From positions 38,418,420-38,482,419 of the forward strand of contig LS997566.1 of the NCBI GenBank assembly GCA_000469685.2: a stretch of DNA of 64,000 nt, read 5' to 3'. The position numbers and the translations under genes were made by a program. The notes under the pieces were generated by a model. The model was given only the letters and a program-made list of their open reading frames with translations, did not search any database and had not been told where the DNA came from. This document shows, piece by piece, positions 34,639 through 47,070 of the stretch (position 1 is its first letter; each line of letters opens with the position of its first letter). This DNA comes from Haemonchus contortus. Taxonomy: Eukaryota > Nematoda > Chromadorea > Rhabditida > Trichostrongylidae.

Positions 34639-37440
34639 CGATTAGTGTGAGTCAGATGAAAGCTTTGGAATTCTGCAAAACAAAGACTGATTTCCGAAGA
34701 AATTCTAGAAAGTCGTAATGAAAAGAGAGAACATTAGCAGTCTTCAATGATGAAATACGCTGAAAGACAGTGCAAAGGTAATGAATCCATCTCAAAGTTC
34801 AGAAACAAAAGATATGAAAGAATTTATTATAGCATTGCTAGACAATTGATTACTTTTCGTCACCAAAGTAGTCACCGCTAGCAACGCGCAAAAGGAAATC
34901 AAGAACCACGAAAAATTAGCGAAAAAAAGCGAGGAAAAAGCAGAGTTGAAGGAAACCACCACAAAATCTTGACTCTCAGGTAGAGGCGTGGGCCCTTGAC
35001 AGAAAGTCTAGAGGATGAAACCTGCACAACAAGGCCCTCTTAACCCACTCGAACTGCGGCACTGGACAATAATAGATGTGAGAGATGAAGCAATCAGAAC
35101 CTAACCCAAAAGTCTCGTAGCCCATTTACTAAAATAGCTAAATTTTCAGGTGTAGCCCGAGTAAAAAGCTATGGGTCAAAGCTTTGCCTCAAAAGGGTTA
35201 TTATAGCACCATCCACAACTGTAGCCCAATTAGAAAGCTCTCGGAAAATGCAAAAAAATCGAGAGTAACAAACTAATAGTTACATCAAATATTCCTCATA
35301 CATCAGGGTGCTTGATAATGAAAACCAGTTTTTAAATTGAAACCTAATCTCATCTGCTGCTTTTCTGATTTAATAGAATAAAAGAAATAAGTTCAAGTTC
35401 AGACTAAAAGGATGCAATCTATAAGTTATGATCATGGTTAGAATTGAAAAGGTAAATAGCGACAGCTACCACTTACAGTTCAAGAACCGCCAACCAACCA
35501 CCCACTACTCACATATTACACTGTGAAACATCAATGAACATTTTCCACCACCGCCTGATAACGCAATTTTTGAAGACAGCACGGCCTATGAAGAACATCA
35601 AATGATGGGGCAAAATAAAATTAAGCGGCATAAACAATGAGAGAACGTTCGGAGGAGTAGAGTGTCATATCAAATTGGACAGAAACGCAAACCAAGACAG
35701 AAGAACAGCACAGATATTGGGTAGAAAAGTGAAAAAGAATAAAAAGTATCAACAGAAGGGGCGAGAAAGAAGATAAGAGGACTCAGAGCCGGTATAAAAA
35801 AACAAAAAAAAAAAACTGTAGAGTACTAAACAGCATACAAACCGAAGACTATCCTTCATTCGACAACTTGAAGTTGTGAGAAATTCTTCACTATCATATG
35901 CTGCTTCGTTGTCATGTTAGCATCCCAAGGTTAAATTGCAGGAAGAAGGTTTGGCATCAAAGCAGTATATACAACTTGAGGGAAATACGGTAGGTAACTG
36001 ATGTCTTTGCTTGAAAATGGTAAACTTTTGCAAGACGTGCAAATGGCAGTAAAGATTCAGAGTGACTTGTGGCTTACTTAATGATAAGTGAGCGATGAGA
36101 GTAGGAGGATGAGGACAGGGATGAAGCTTGGGGGAGCGTGGATGGGAGAGATATTGATGCGGCACATGGGTGGCAAATCGAGGAATGAAATGAACATGAT
36201 AACAGCTAAATACAACCCCGTTAGGGACTCGGGCACTATAAATTTTGGGAGATAGAAGGAAGGAGAATCGGCAGTGACCTCTCATGGCCCTATTTCATGG
36301 GCGGCATCGGATGAACTTTCAAGGTACAATCTCTTTTACGTACTCGTCGGAAAAACAGTCCTTTTCTATTTTCCCATCAACCAAAGATTCCATTGAACCA
36401 CATTCTGTCTTATTTAAACAAATTGTAAACAAAACCCAGTCTGCACAGCATCCATCTCGGTTATAAGTTACAGGGAAGGGAGCCAGTTGAGCTGCGTGTC
36501 AACCTACCTTCACGCTTCCACATATACTTCTCCTAGTTCAAAGATTTGCTGAATCACAACATCAACAGATAACACTTTCTGCAACAATTCCAGTCAAAAT
36601 CAAATAGACGCTCCTCCACATCAACTCCTGCCTTCACCCGACCCAATTCCAGCGGTGCCTGAAATCCTGCACTTGATAAACTAACTTATTGCAAAATAAG
36701 ACATTTGTTGTACCAACTCGACTACACATCCCACATTATCGACGACACATTCTACATTATGATAAACGTAATTCAATAGGCAACATTGAGGACGAATATT
36801 ACGGTAGGAATTAAATTCAAGGATTGAAGGATCGTTTTCTTTTCTGCTTTCTACTGCTCCCTCCCATAACAATCACAGCAATGAAACCCCTGCAAACATC
36901 AGTGTCACGAGCCCCTCGAAACACCAGGAAAAGTAAGGTTAGCACCAAAACAAGCTAATGGTCAGTTAATTCTGTCGGTCGCCTAGCAACAACAATGAGT
37001 TTCGTCTTTAATGAGTATGGCACCACAATAAAACTTCGGAACTACCCTAAAATGTTATAAATGCCGTTGACTTCAAGAGGATTATGTGAAATTTGAGTTT
37101 GTAAAAGTAAAAATAACAACGAAGACCCAAGTCAGTACAAAAGGCGTCAAATAAAGTGTAGTTTTGCGGGCCGAACACTAACAGCGAATCTTACGCCAGA
37201 AATTTGCAAGGCTGAACTGTTCTCTCTAAAACCTGTTATGGACGGCAGATTTGAGTGGTTGTATCGTTTCTGATGGGACGAGCATACTCAAAGAGCAGAG
37301 AGGATAGGTGAAATGGCATGAATTACCTTCCTAAACCATTACATTTGATGGACTAGATTTTAAGCTGGAGGTTCACAAGGTCTGCAGATCTGAGAGAAAA
37401 CACATCGGGAAGGTGAAGGAGCTGATGAGCGCTGTCTGCG
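34639..37440. other. FAAH upstream region, no gene recognised
   Basis: No supported gene or repeat. Short open frames (for example 35917-36285, minus) are Pro/His-rich by composition only. Regulatory sequence for FAAH could lie here but nothing specific is visible. Confidence 0.45.
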
Positions 37441-37739
37441 TTCACCTCAGCTCATGACGTGGAAAAAACATCGACTGAACAACAGAAAGCAATCAATTGT
37501 GTTTACTACCACACAGCGACACGTGCTACGCTACGAAAACAGAAACTGTTCCATCCCACGACGATTGGTTCAGAGAAGGGAAATCGAACAAGGGTCATAC
37601 GCTTATATAGAAGGCGTTGGCAAATTTTTTTGTGGTTCGAACAAGATCCACCATAAGATTTCTAGAATTTTCGTTTAAAGTAAATCAAATAATCGCCCAG
37701 CCGAATAAAGTTCCTATAGAGTAATCACAAATGGTCGAA

Positions 37740-37965
37740 AAGATGAAGTCTTTGGCTTTAGTCAATCCTGTTTTTTAGTGTGCGCCACGCATTTGACTTC
37801 CATTCAGAATCGTAGTGCCAATTGAAGACGTATATGGCCTATACAATGAATGGCGGTGGCCAGCCAATGTACAAGTCAGTGCTTTTACACTTCCAGACGA
37901 GTCTAGTACCAATTAATCGACCCCAGAGGAATGGAAAGATTGGTCATCAGTGCAAAACCCAAAAC
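37740..37965 (-). mobile_element. tRNA-derived SINE copy (S5, truncated head)
   Basis: Minus-strand copy. The plus strand shows gtgcgccacgcatttgacttccattcagaatcgtag, then the mid-section tatggcctatacaatga...ggccagccaatgtaca. The tRNA-like head is missing beyond about 37965. Confidence 0.75.
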
Positions 37966-39036
37966 TTACAGAGACCTAAACTTATACCGTATTTCGCTGC
38001 CCTTTGTACCAACCATTATGCATTAGTTTTCTTCTCACAACCAGTATCAGCATGATACTGGCGAATCTCTAAGCCCGAGAATTTGCGGAACACCTTTTCG
38101 CAAGCACCACATCCCTTCTTCCCGTTTATTTTGTCGCCTGCCTCAGTGCGCCGTATATGTGGCGGGCTCCACTTGGCTTTCTAATGTCTCTTCTATTTCC
38201 TCACGATTACTGTAACTACAGTCGTCAGATGCCATCCAATAGCAGATTAGTGCGATTACGGTAATAATAACCGTAACCTCACCCAATCACAGATCCATAG
38301 GATTACGGTAGGAATTCAAATTTGTCATAAATTTTCCTTCTCGTTATATCGATCGAATTCTGTCGTAAGAAACTTCAATAGTCCCCAACCAAGGCCTTTG
38401 AATGAAATTTTCTTAATTGAATAAAATGGCGTAATAAAAAAACTAAATTAGGAAGAAACCTAGAAAAAATTTTGAAAAAGTAAAATAAACAAGTGTAAAT
38501 ATCGCATAAAAATAACAGTACAAATATGAATAAATCAACAGTAAACAACATAGAGTAAAAAAAAAACAGTGCGGTGCCACGAGAGGATTTGGTAACGGGC
38601 AATCGACTCCGAACGCCTCATCCGAAACTACTAAGAATGGGGAGAGAAAGCGGGAAGTGATTATGTACATGGCAGACACCGTCCGCTTTGCTTCTAGCAT
38701 CAAATTCTGGATCGGCTCCCACCTTTCAGATTGAACCTTCTTCTCCTCTATTCGCCATAGACCGATCAAACAGGACAAAGGCAGTTTGTAGTGAGAAGAA
38801 CGCAGCTTCGTGGGTAATTCCAACAAGTAGTTATGGCTGCCGAATATGTATCCAGTATTTCCTTTTCTTTTGGTAAAAATTGAATGCGTGGCGCATACTA
38901 GAAAACATTCAAACCTCAACCCCAACCATTTCATCACGGGACATTCGGCCAGGGGAATACCAGGATTGGGAGATTTGATTAGACACTCACCATGTCCGGG
39001 AGGGGGCTTTCAAATACCAAAGGCCTACAAACTCTT
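37966..39036. other. no gene recognised (3' side of U1)
   Basis: AT-rich. A 164-codon minus-strand open frame (38443-38937) ends in a Phe/Leu/Tyr-rich tract produced by poly-A/T sequence and is judged non-coding. Confidence 0.45.
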
Positions 39037-39200
39037 TGCCAGGGCCGCGCGAACGCAGCCCCACACGCAAAAATTTAGCCGTTGGCTAACCTCACCTCGA
39101 GGTTGCCACGCGGGTCAGCCCTCACTAAAGTGCAATGCGAGGGCCTCACCACGGGGGTCCCGCCTTCTTGATCGCGAGATCCCCCCAGCCAGGTAAGTTT
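39037..39200 (-). ncRNA. U1 spliceosomal snRNA
   Basis: The minus strand starts AAACTTACCTGG, the 5'-splice-site recognition end of U1 in the form used by nematodes. Then come stem-loop I with the loop GATCAAGAAGG (U1-70K site; the human loop is AUCACGAAGG), stem-loop II with ATTGCAC (U1A site), the four-way-junction sequences GAGGCCCTCGC and GTTAGCC, an Sm site AAATTTTTG (near 39069-39077), and the 3' stem-loop GGGCTGCGTTCGCGCGGCCC. The 164-nt length is normal. The RNA pairs with 5' splice sites in the nucleus at the first step of spliceosome assembly. The 3' end is set by the end of the last stem and is good to a few bases. Proximal promoter elements could not be identified by eye. Open frames crossing this gene are artefacts of its GC-rich stems. 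Confidence 0.93.
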
Positions 39201-40234
39201 ATGAACCGTCGGGGAAGAGAAGGGCATGAAAACTAGCTTCGTAGGGGAATCGGGTTGAGTTCGGTGCACTTTGTTTCGTTTGAAGAGACACAGACGGCGA
39301 AGCAGCCAAAGTGCATTTCTTTTGCGTGTTCGATTGCGTCGAGCCGTCGAGGAATGCACTTCCAAGTCTAATTGCAACGCTGTTTTTTTCCTGTGAGTAT
39401 TCACCGATGTTGTTGCCAAGCCGTTCAGGGGTAATGCCAGGGCCTTCACTACCACATCTATTCTGCGAGGTGAGACCTGGATGGTTATACTTCCAAGCCA
39501 ACCATCCGGTACTGGTAAGATTGTAGTGGTATAATCTAAAGACATGAGAGCTGCGAATTGTGTTTGGCTTGAGTTAGCCTCGCTAGCCATTGTATAGGCC
39601 AAAAAAGAAGCATGACCGGACGCATTCCAACGCTGAATCGAACTGGTCAACGGAACGTAACACCACTGCTGGAATAAACTAATTGAACGTAAAAATAATA
39701 AACAACAGGGGAAATATTACTCTTTTTCAAAAAACTAAGAGATTCCTTTTGCCCAGGAACTGTGCTCTTAGAGTTGTTTGGCAAATGAGCTGTAGAATGT
39801 TGCAATCCGAAGGCCGATGACCATGTAAATGCTCTACCAAATGTGCGCGATAGTCGAGCTCGTCACATACTTGTTCGCATATGTGTATGGATATCTATGT
39901 ATGTACGAGTGTGAGTAAACATATTTGTATAAGTGTTTGTGTAAGTTCGTGTGTGCTCATATGTGTGTGCCTATAAGAGATTCATGAGTTCCCCTGCTGT
40001 GAAATTCGAGGCAATTTATTCGAATTTTAAGAGATAAAAGTGTTGTAACACTGATAACGGGTGGCAGAAGCGATAACAATCGATAAGGAGCTCTAGAAAA
40101 CAAGAGCTGGTGATTTCGTTGCTTGTGGTATCCTGCTGCTACTTTGGAAGGGTTGCGTACGGGACAGGCGGGGGGGGGGGGGGGTAGGTGTAGGGGAACA
40201 GAGAGGTGGTGATGGAAGCAGATAGTGACTGTCA
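39201..40234. other. U1 upstream region; simple repeats
   Basis: Should contain the U1 promoter (PSE), which I could not locate. 39860-39970 is GT/TATG-rich simple sequence, and a 15-base poly-G run lies at 40170-40184. Confidence 0.45.
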
Positions 40235-40249
40235 CTAGGGATAACATAA

Positions 40250-40542
40250 AGGATAAAAGGATAAAGATTTTGGCGTTAATCAATCCCGTCTGAGGTATGC
40301 GCCCCCGCGCTCGACTTCCATTCAGAATCGTAGTGGCGTAATGAGTGCGTATATGGCCTATACAATGACTTGCGGTGGCCAGCCGATGTACAATTCAGTG
40401 CTTTTATCCTCCTAGACGAGTTTGGTACCAATTCACCGACCCTGGAGGGATGAAAGGCTTGGTTGGCCTAGGCGATCCGGGATTCGAACCCCTGATCGTG
40501 CGTGTGATATAGTGCGCCACTTGCCACTACACCACCTCCGCC
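40250..40542 (-). mobile_element. tRNA-derived SINE copy (S6), full length with target duplication
   Basis: The best-preserved copy. Minus strand 5' to 3': GGAGGTGGTGTAGTGGCAAG (A box), then GGTTCGAATCC (perfect B box, complement at 40480-40490), the unrelated family body, and a 3' end with short ATCCTTTT-type tail repeats. It is flanked by ctagggataacataa (40235-40249) and ctagggataatataa (40543-40557), a 15-bp target duplication with one mismatch. This shows LINE-driven retrotransposition. The source LINE is probably one of the RTE elements (inference). Confidence 0.88.
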
Positions 40543-41439
40543 CTAGGGATAATATAATATGAGAATAATCAAATTTTGAATTCTAGTAGCGTTCATAACA
40601 TGCTCTTTCTTTACAAATCGGGACCTGGAAACCTGGTCTAGCGCCCGTAAACTGAGGTATGTGAAGGGGGGACCGAACATTTACCCAGAAATGGATGGAC
40701 ATGGAAAACTGCGCGGCGAAATTTATGTTGATTGAAACAGCTCTGGCTCCTATCATTGAGGCACAAATTTGAAGTGGAATAAATAAGTAGCATCAGCTGA
40801 CCCTACTTACCCAATCTACTTGAAACCCGTGCCCCAATGATAGTCGCCAAAGCCATTTTAATCACTACGAATTCCGCCGCGCAGTTTGCCGCGTCCATCC
40901 AATTCTGGGTGAATGTACCCATACCCCATGTGAAGCTCATTGCTCTACGAATCTGTGTAATAGATTTCACTTCAAGCGAACAACTACTCCATTTTGGATC
41001 AGCGAAAGGAGGAGGAGATAATTAAAAGGAAATGAAACTCTTCGGAATTTCCAATTCTTCATGCCAAGGTGCTCAGGTGAAAACTAATTATTTCCTCATT
41101 CCAGAGGAGGTTTCTCACTAAGCTTGCTGCTATCAAATAGAATAAGTTGAAGGTGAATTCCTCAAGCAATGGAAAGAAACTAACACAGATACATACATCC
41201 TTGTCAAGTTAGTGCAGTGTGATCAACACCTTATGACGATCCCTGAACTCAGGCTCAGAGAGATGCTTTTTTGATGATGACGTGTTTATATTTTTGAAGG
41301 AAACTTTACCCGTCTGTGAAGAAGGTTCATTTCTGTGGTCGAACTACGCTGCATTGGTGATGTGTAAGTTGAAGATGACTGTACGATGATGGGGGTTAAA
41401 CGCCCCTCAGAGTGCTGCTCTTACCGGAAATTCATAACA

Positions 41440-41765
41440 CCTGTCCCCGTTGACCTAGAACGTTCAAACGTGATAGGAGTACGGGGGCAGGATGGGAACA
41501 CCCACGGTGGGTGGCAGGACGAGACTCCACTCACAGGGGGGGCGAGGCGTGCTCGATAGGAAATCTAGTCCGCAAATTAATAACTTCTGTTCCTGTGGAC
41601 CTAGAGCGTTCAAATTTGGTGGGAGTACAGGCGACAGCATGAGAACACTTATGGCAGGTAGCAGGACCAAACTCCGCCCACACTGGACGGGTCGTGCGTG
41701 ACGTCGTTTTTGGCTGTGAACTCATGACTCTTGTTTAGGAACTAGAGCGCTGAAATTTGGTTCGA
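41440..41765. repeat. 120-bp tandem repeat array (about 2.5 units)
   Basis: Units contain gacctagagcgttcaaa, ggcaggatgggaaca and gactccactcacag motifs. The same unit forms the larger array at 55300-56070. Confidence 0.8.
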
Positions 41766-44318
41766 TTCTTTTGTTTTCGTACTAACAGTGGAATCTCGGC
41801 ATTTTTTATTAGGTGATGCAGTATATCGGCGGAATCGTAGGTACTCACTGATAGGAACCGATAATAACTTATAAGAGAATATAAGGTGCGTAAGAAGGGT
41901 TTCCTACCGATCAAAATACGTCTTCGGTATTTACTATGTAGCTTTAACTGCTCAGTATGTTTCATCAGATAAGTAGGGTTGCTAGAGTAGGGTGACAAAA
42001 GTGAGTGGTGAATCCGGTGATAGGGACCCATTAGGGCAATACGATAAGCAGACTAAAACTTTGTTCATTTTCTACTATTAGATTACGACCGCCACCTAGC
42101 AAGGTTTGTGATTCAATGAAGGATCCTCTTTGCTCGATACCATTTGCAACAAAACTTATTCGACCGCAAGCCATTTCGAATTCTCAATCAGTGATATCTC
42201 CGTTAAGAGAAGGGTCCACTGATTACGACATCTAACAATGGTGTTTTCATCGCTAGTAAGATTTGTAACTACCTCCCAAGGCTTTGGTTGCCTGACAAAT
42301 TAATCTTTACGGGGTATTTCTTTTTAAGAAAGAGAGCAGAAAATCGACACTTCCAATCAAAGGCGTAAGCACCAACTTCCTCTAAATACTATTTGCACAG
42401 TACTGTTAGTCCTGTGTTAAATTTCGTGTACATGAAACTATTATTTGTTTCAAAAAGGAGTGGAGAGTTAGCCGACTACCACAACGTTGTCAAAGAAGGA
42501 GGGAAGCCCGGCGTAACCCAGGCGAACCGACTGGTTTTGGATGAATGGAAGTAACCCTTCTTCGTGTTGCTTTTTTCTTGATGTATTACGTGCTCTGAGG
42601 AGAAAGTTCTTTGATAGGGGTTGATCCCGTGAACATAAAAACGGAAAAGGGACAATTGTGTCATGACTGTATTCAGATCCAATTCTCTGATTCTCTTACA
42701 AAATGTTCAGACTGGAAGAAATCTGTGAAGCCGCCCGAATTCACCTTGGTTGGTGTAACACTGTCGAAGTGAGTTTATTCTTACGTAAGTGAAAATCTGA
42801 GAAGCACAAGAGAGGAGCTTAGTTGGACGTCCTAAAGTACAAGTATGTAGAGTCGCACTGCCCTCGTAGTCTTGTTGAAGGGCTTGCTGGCTAATCCCTA
42901 CTTGTATTTGGTAAGGCTCAGCCCAGACGTCGTCCAAGCGCTGTACTACAACTCTGATAACCACGCCGCTGACGTGATTTCTTATGCGCATAAGTTTCTT
43001 CCCACCTGAGAATGTGTGAACTCCATTATCCCGGGTAGTTAATTATACCTTGCAGAGCTCTACCGTTTCTGTCCATTACCATAACTCCCGATGTCTATCT
43101 CATCAATGGAAACCAAGAACAGACGGTCACACATAAAATTTACAATTCTAGTCCTTTTCCTATCGTATTTAAGGTAGGTTTCGAACAGGTACCACAAAAA
43201 TTTATCTAAAGTAATTATCTCTATTGGCTACCTTATCCACACTTCAATGTCGTGACTAAGTGGTGCAACCTCACGATTATTCTTGATGACCAAACAGTCG
43301 CATAGAATCCACCCAACAACTTCTAAGTGCGTTAGTGTTGTCGGGTGGAATTCAGCTTGCGGAAAGAAATCTGCATGGGAGTCATTGTTAAAGTAAGGAA
43401 TGAAGCCCGCAACTTGCTCAAGACACCCACCGCTTTGTTCTGACTGTTTAACTTTCGTGGGTTCACGTTGGGCTCACCCTTCCCAGTCGAACTTCAGAGG
43501 GTGGGACAACCCTGCATTTTCAGGCAATTCCGCCCACATGCATTCTTCTAACTTTGGGCTAAGCTTCTTTTGATGGGACAATGAAATGTAGGCCTTGAGA
43601 CGATTAATCTACTCCATATTAACTACCGCCCACAATATCAGTATAGCCTACAAATAAATAAGCTGATAAATAAATAAACAAATAAATATTGTCGCGGGCA
43701 AACGCAAGTCGGCACGGAACGCCAGTAGATAGTAGATTTATTGAGCGACAGAACCTGACGCCAATGATTGAAAGTGAATTAGCGAAAACCTCTGCTTAGT
43801 ATCCTAACAGGGCTACGTACAATGCGCGGGTTTGCAAAGTCTGTGATAACATGTTTAATTGATAAAGCTTAATAATACCCTACAACAAACATAATGTCCA
43901 TTCGGATGCCATAAGTTATTTGTTATTTGCTCTGAGCTGCCGCCCTACCGATAGCTTCATTCTACATCATCATAATGCCCTTTTCCTCTAATCAAGATGT
44001 CACTTGGTCTGTCTCAACATTTCTACGTGTGCTTTCGCTTATGTTTTCACCTTGCTGTTGCCTTTTTTGTTGTTTTTCGGTTCTGTTTGGCCGGGGTTAT
44101 TTTTGCCTATTTATGTTACAAATCGTCATCATTTGCTAGTTGGTTCGGTTTTTTTGTTTTGTTTGGTTACGCCCCAGTCAAGCCTAGTGTTGTCTCTGTC
44201 GTGTGTCTAATAAGGTGCACCCTGAATGCATGTAAAATAAAAATAAAATAAGTAACTGAATATATATTCGACTGAAAAAGTTGAATAGATAAATAAATAA
44301 ATAAGCGGTGTGATCCTG
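41766..44318. other. no gene recognised
   Basis: No supported gene. (AAAT)n simple repeats lie at 43650-43690 and 44285-44305. 42500-42530 carries a sequence matching the end of the second 120-bp array (cggcgtaacccaggcgaaccgactggt). Confidence 0.45.
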
Positions 44319-44327
44319 TCAGTTTCA

Positions 44328-44331
44328 GATA
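44328..44331 (+). promoter_or_regulatory. probable trans-splice acceptor of the 74-aa gene
   Basis: GTCAGTTTCAG precedes ATAATGG. An acceptor this close to the start codon with no upstream exon is the usual form of nematode SL trans-splicing. Confidence 0.5.
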
Positions 44332-46203
44332 ATGGCGACTGCACCAAAAAGATTTTCTGTGTCAAAGAACTTCGTCTACCTTGACAAACTTTCTGCTGTT
44401 GATATAGAGGTAATTAAAATCATCTTGAGTTAAAATGAAGCTTAGTATATGTAGTAGAAATATCCGAAATAAAAGAAACAAAAACTAAGTGAACCGTCAC
44501 ACAAGGAGGGGGAGGAGACAGGTTCAAGCAATAGGCGTAGTAGAGCTACTACAGGATCGCAGACTTGTGGGGTAGGCCACGCTCGATTTACGGCTTATCC
44601 TCAAAGGGAAGAACACACCCGATAGTGGGAGCTGTACCAGGAAGGCATTTCATCCGGCGAAAAAACCAAGATCTGACATCGTAAGACGGGAGCAGTGAGA
44701 GTCCAATTAGGAAAACGCCGCTCTATAAGCAGTTCGGGGATATTCCGTAAATCCCCCAAAAAGACTAGAAGAAGCATAGTTGGACCTACCTGTGCACCAA
44801 AGCGGTTTTCAATGGTTAGAAACTTGGTGAGAGGGGTACGTCCTGGATGACAAGGTTCACAGAAAGAAGGGATCGCTTTCCGAGCTTTGATGACAAGTGA
44901 TTACTACAGATCAAGCTCTCCGCTGGACCAGTTCGATCACATCGCATAGACGTTCTGATGCTGCCATGCATCAGTACACTGAATAGCAATTGGAAGGAGA
45001 ACCCATCAATCGCTTTCAGTACACCGTACAGACCAATCATTAGACACATACGGTGAGTTATATTCGTGAAATTTTAACATTTGATTTTGCCGTTGAAGTC
45101 TAATATCACTTGACGCTGGTGGTTCTCCTTGAACGCGCCATGCATATCTTTATTCGTCATGATTGTTTTGGTAATTGAGCACGTATTCTACCCAGACAAT
45201 AATCAAAGGACCAGCGAAGTTTATGTGAAATTTTCACAATATAGACGACTTCTAAGGTAATTCGCTAATCCCAGAAGTGCCAGAGCCAGTTGCCACCTAC
45301 TACTCTGGTCCTGCATCACCGATACGTGATGACTAGTCAAGAATAGGATGAGATGAAAAGTTTAAATAGCTGTAAGAACGGCCGAGCAAACAACAGTCAT
45401 TCAGGTACAAAGCACCAAGACCATGGTCGGTTCTAGTCGACGGCATCATTCATCACAGGTTTGAGGTAACTGTTTGAATTCCATATATCCTCCAGGCACG
45501 TATAACCTACAGGGAGAGAAAATGGATCCCATTTTGTGCTTCTATTTGATAGGAGAAATAGAGGACTCCGGCAAGAGTGTACCCGGTTTAATGGTCTCAT
45601 TGTAAGATGAAGTCGAAAAGCAAGCAAAAGCCGTACAAACATAAATATGGTATCGATAGCCCAACATGGGCCGAACGAAAAAACAAAACTGTTGATTTAT
45701 CATGTTATGTTTATTTTTTTCTTGGATACCTTAAATTTTTCACTAACAGTATGACGGGGTTCAGACGAGGGGAACGGGAAGCTTCTGTATTGAAAATAAA
45801 AGTATTTGAATATAAATAATATAACCCCTTCCCCTAGCTATTCTATGTATCACATCTTCTCACTCAACTGCTTTTAAGGTGTCGAATAGGGTCGCAAACT
45901 TGTATAGAGAGGCAGGAATTGACCAGGGTTCAAAGGTAAGGCCCATTCATTCGTTTGTTTACTTATTCAGTTGGGGTAAAGGCAGTGCGGGTAAGTGACG
46001 CTCATAGAGCATAGCGATTGATATTGATAAAATGTCAGAAAGAAGGCTGGCTCTCAACCTAACGAATTCGAAAAAAACAGGGGTTTATACAAGTCAATGC
46101 TTTCTTCCTTCAGGAAAGCGTTTCTATGAACGAATTCGCTATCATCGATGAAGTGTTTGCTCAGAACCTAGAAAAGGATCCTGTTAGGAGTAAACAACAC
46201 TAA
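44332..46203 (+). CDS. small three-exon protein, 74 aa, unknown function
   Basis: Exons 44332-44409, 45879-45935 and 46114-46203 join in phase 0 to give 74 codons and TAA. Splice signals are good: TTTCAG ending at 44328, only 3 nt before the ATG (typical of a spliced-leader site), TTTTAAG and TTCCTTCAG acceptors, and GTAATT and GTAAGG donors. AATAAA follows 81 nt after the stop. The product is hydrophilic with no signal peptide or membrane segment. It starts MATAPKRFSVSKNFVYLDKL and ends in DPVRSKQH. The middle (SNRVANLYREAG) and C-terminal part (EFAIIDEVFAQNL) look helical. I do not recognise the family; it resembles small cytosolic or nuclear complex subunits in size. A further exon in the 1.47 kb first intron cannot be excluded. 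Confidence 0.6.
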
Positions 46204-46283
46204 AATTCGATAGAAAGAGCTGACTATGTTAAGTTTTGATTATACTCCAAGATTATCGCTCAATGTATAGGAAGAAATTACGG

Positions 46284-46289
46284 TAATAA
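46284..46289 (+). terminator. poly(A) signal AATAAA of the 74-aa gene
   Basis: AATAAA about 80 nt downstream of the stop, before the mariner at 46355. Confidence 0.6.
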
Positions 46290-46561
46290 AACTTAATTCT
46301 AACGGTAACTTTCTCATTAAAGTTTTCAAATGCAGCATTTTCTTCAAGCAAATATTAGGTTGTGTACAAAGTCTTCCGCCACGAATTTGATCGTTCTGTA
46401 TTTCGTTTAAAAAAGTGTTGGTATCACGTCATTTCGTGTACGTGACGTATACATATTACTCTATCACCCCACTAGTTAGTGCTCTACTACCCTGCGTTTG
46501 CCGGCCACAATGCCGCACAACCATCACCGCGACAAAATGTACCTTCGGCATTGCCTACTTA

Positions 46562-47070
46562 CAGTAGCGCTCAAAAGTATTCGGCCAACTTTAACTTCCC
46601 GTAACTTTTTTCCCCAGTGGAGCAAATCACATGAAATTTTGATATTTTCAACTGAAGCATATCTTACACTGTCCAACACTATTTGATTGCAAAACAGCCA
46701 TATCCGTATATCAATGGGGAGGCGTTTGTACACTGTGCTGAAAGCAAGTTTGTGACGTTTGCAGTTAATCCGACCTTATGTACGTTTTTCTTCTCTTCTG
46801 GGTTCGACATTAGTGCTCGTACACTTGAGACATGGCAAAAAGAGAAGGACTTCCAGAAGGATCACCATTCGTATTTCCAATTGATTTTTTATTCAAGCCC
46901 TTTTGTATATCTGGAACATGATCAGATTGCAGGTTAATAGAGGTATATATCCAAACTACACCAATGTTACACATATTGAAATTTTGATTGATTAGATCCA
47001 GTAGGAAAGAAGTTACGACTGAAAATTATAACTGAAGAAGCATTTCGCCGAATACTTTTGAGCGCTACTG
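46562..47070. mobile_element. Tc1-type non-autonomous element nested in mariner (509 bp)
   Basis: Perfect ends CAGTAGCGCTCAAAAGTATT on both sides, TA duplicated at both flanks, no transposase. Same family as 8510-8808 but with a longer centre. Confidence 0.9.

Noticed and set aside
38443..38937. 164-codon open frame on the minus strand with a very hydrophobic end
   Set aside because: The hydrophobic part comes from A/T-rich simple sequence. No splice sites, start context or similarity support it.
39075..39650. 191-codon open frame on the minus strand
   Set aside because: It runs through the U1 snRNA and its flank. The open frame comes from the GC-rich RNA gene and shows no protein similarity.
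40475..40542. tRNA gene on the minus strand (A and B boxes present)
   Set aside because: The segment cannot fold into a full cloverleaf with a proper acceptor stem, and it continues into the repeated SINE body with a target duplication around the whole unit.
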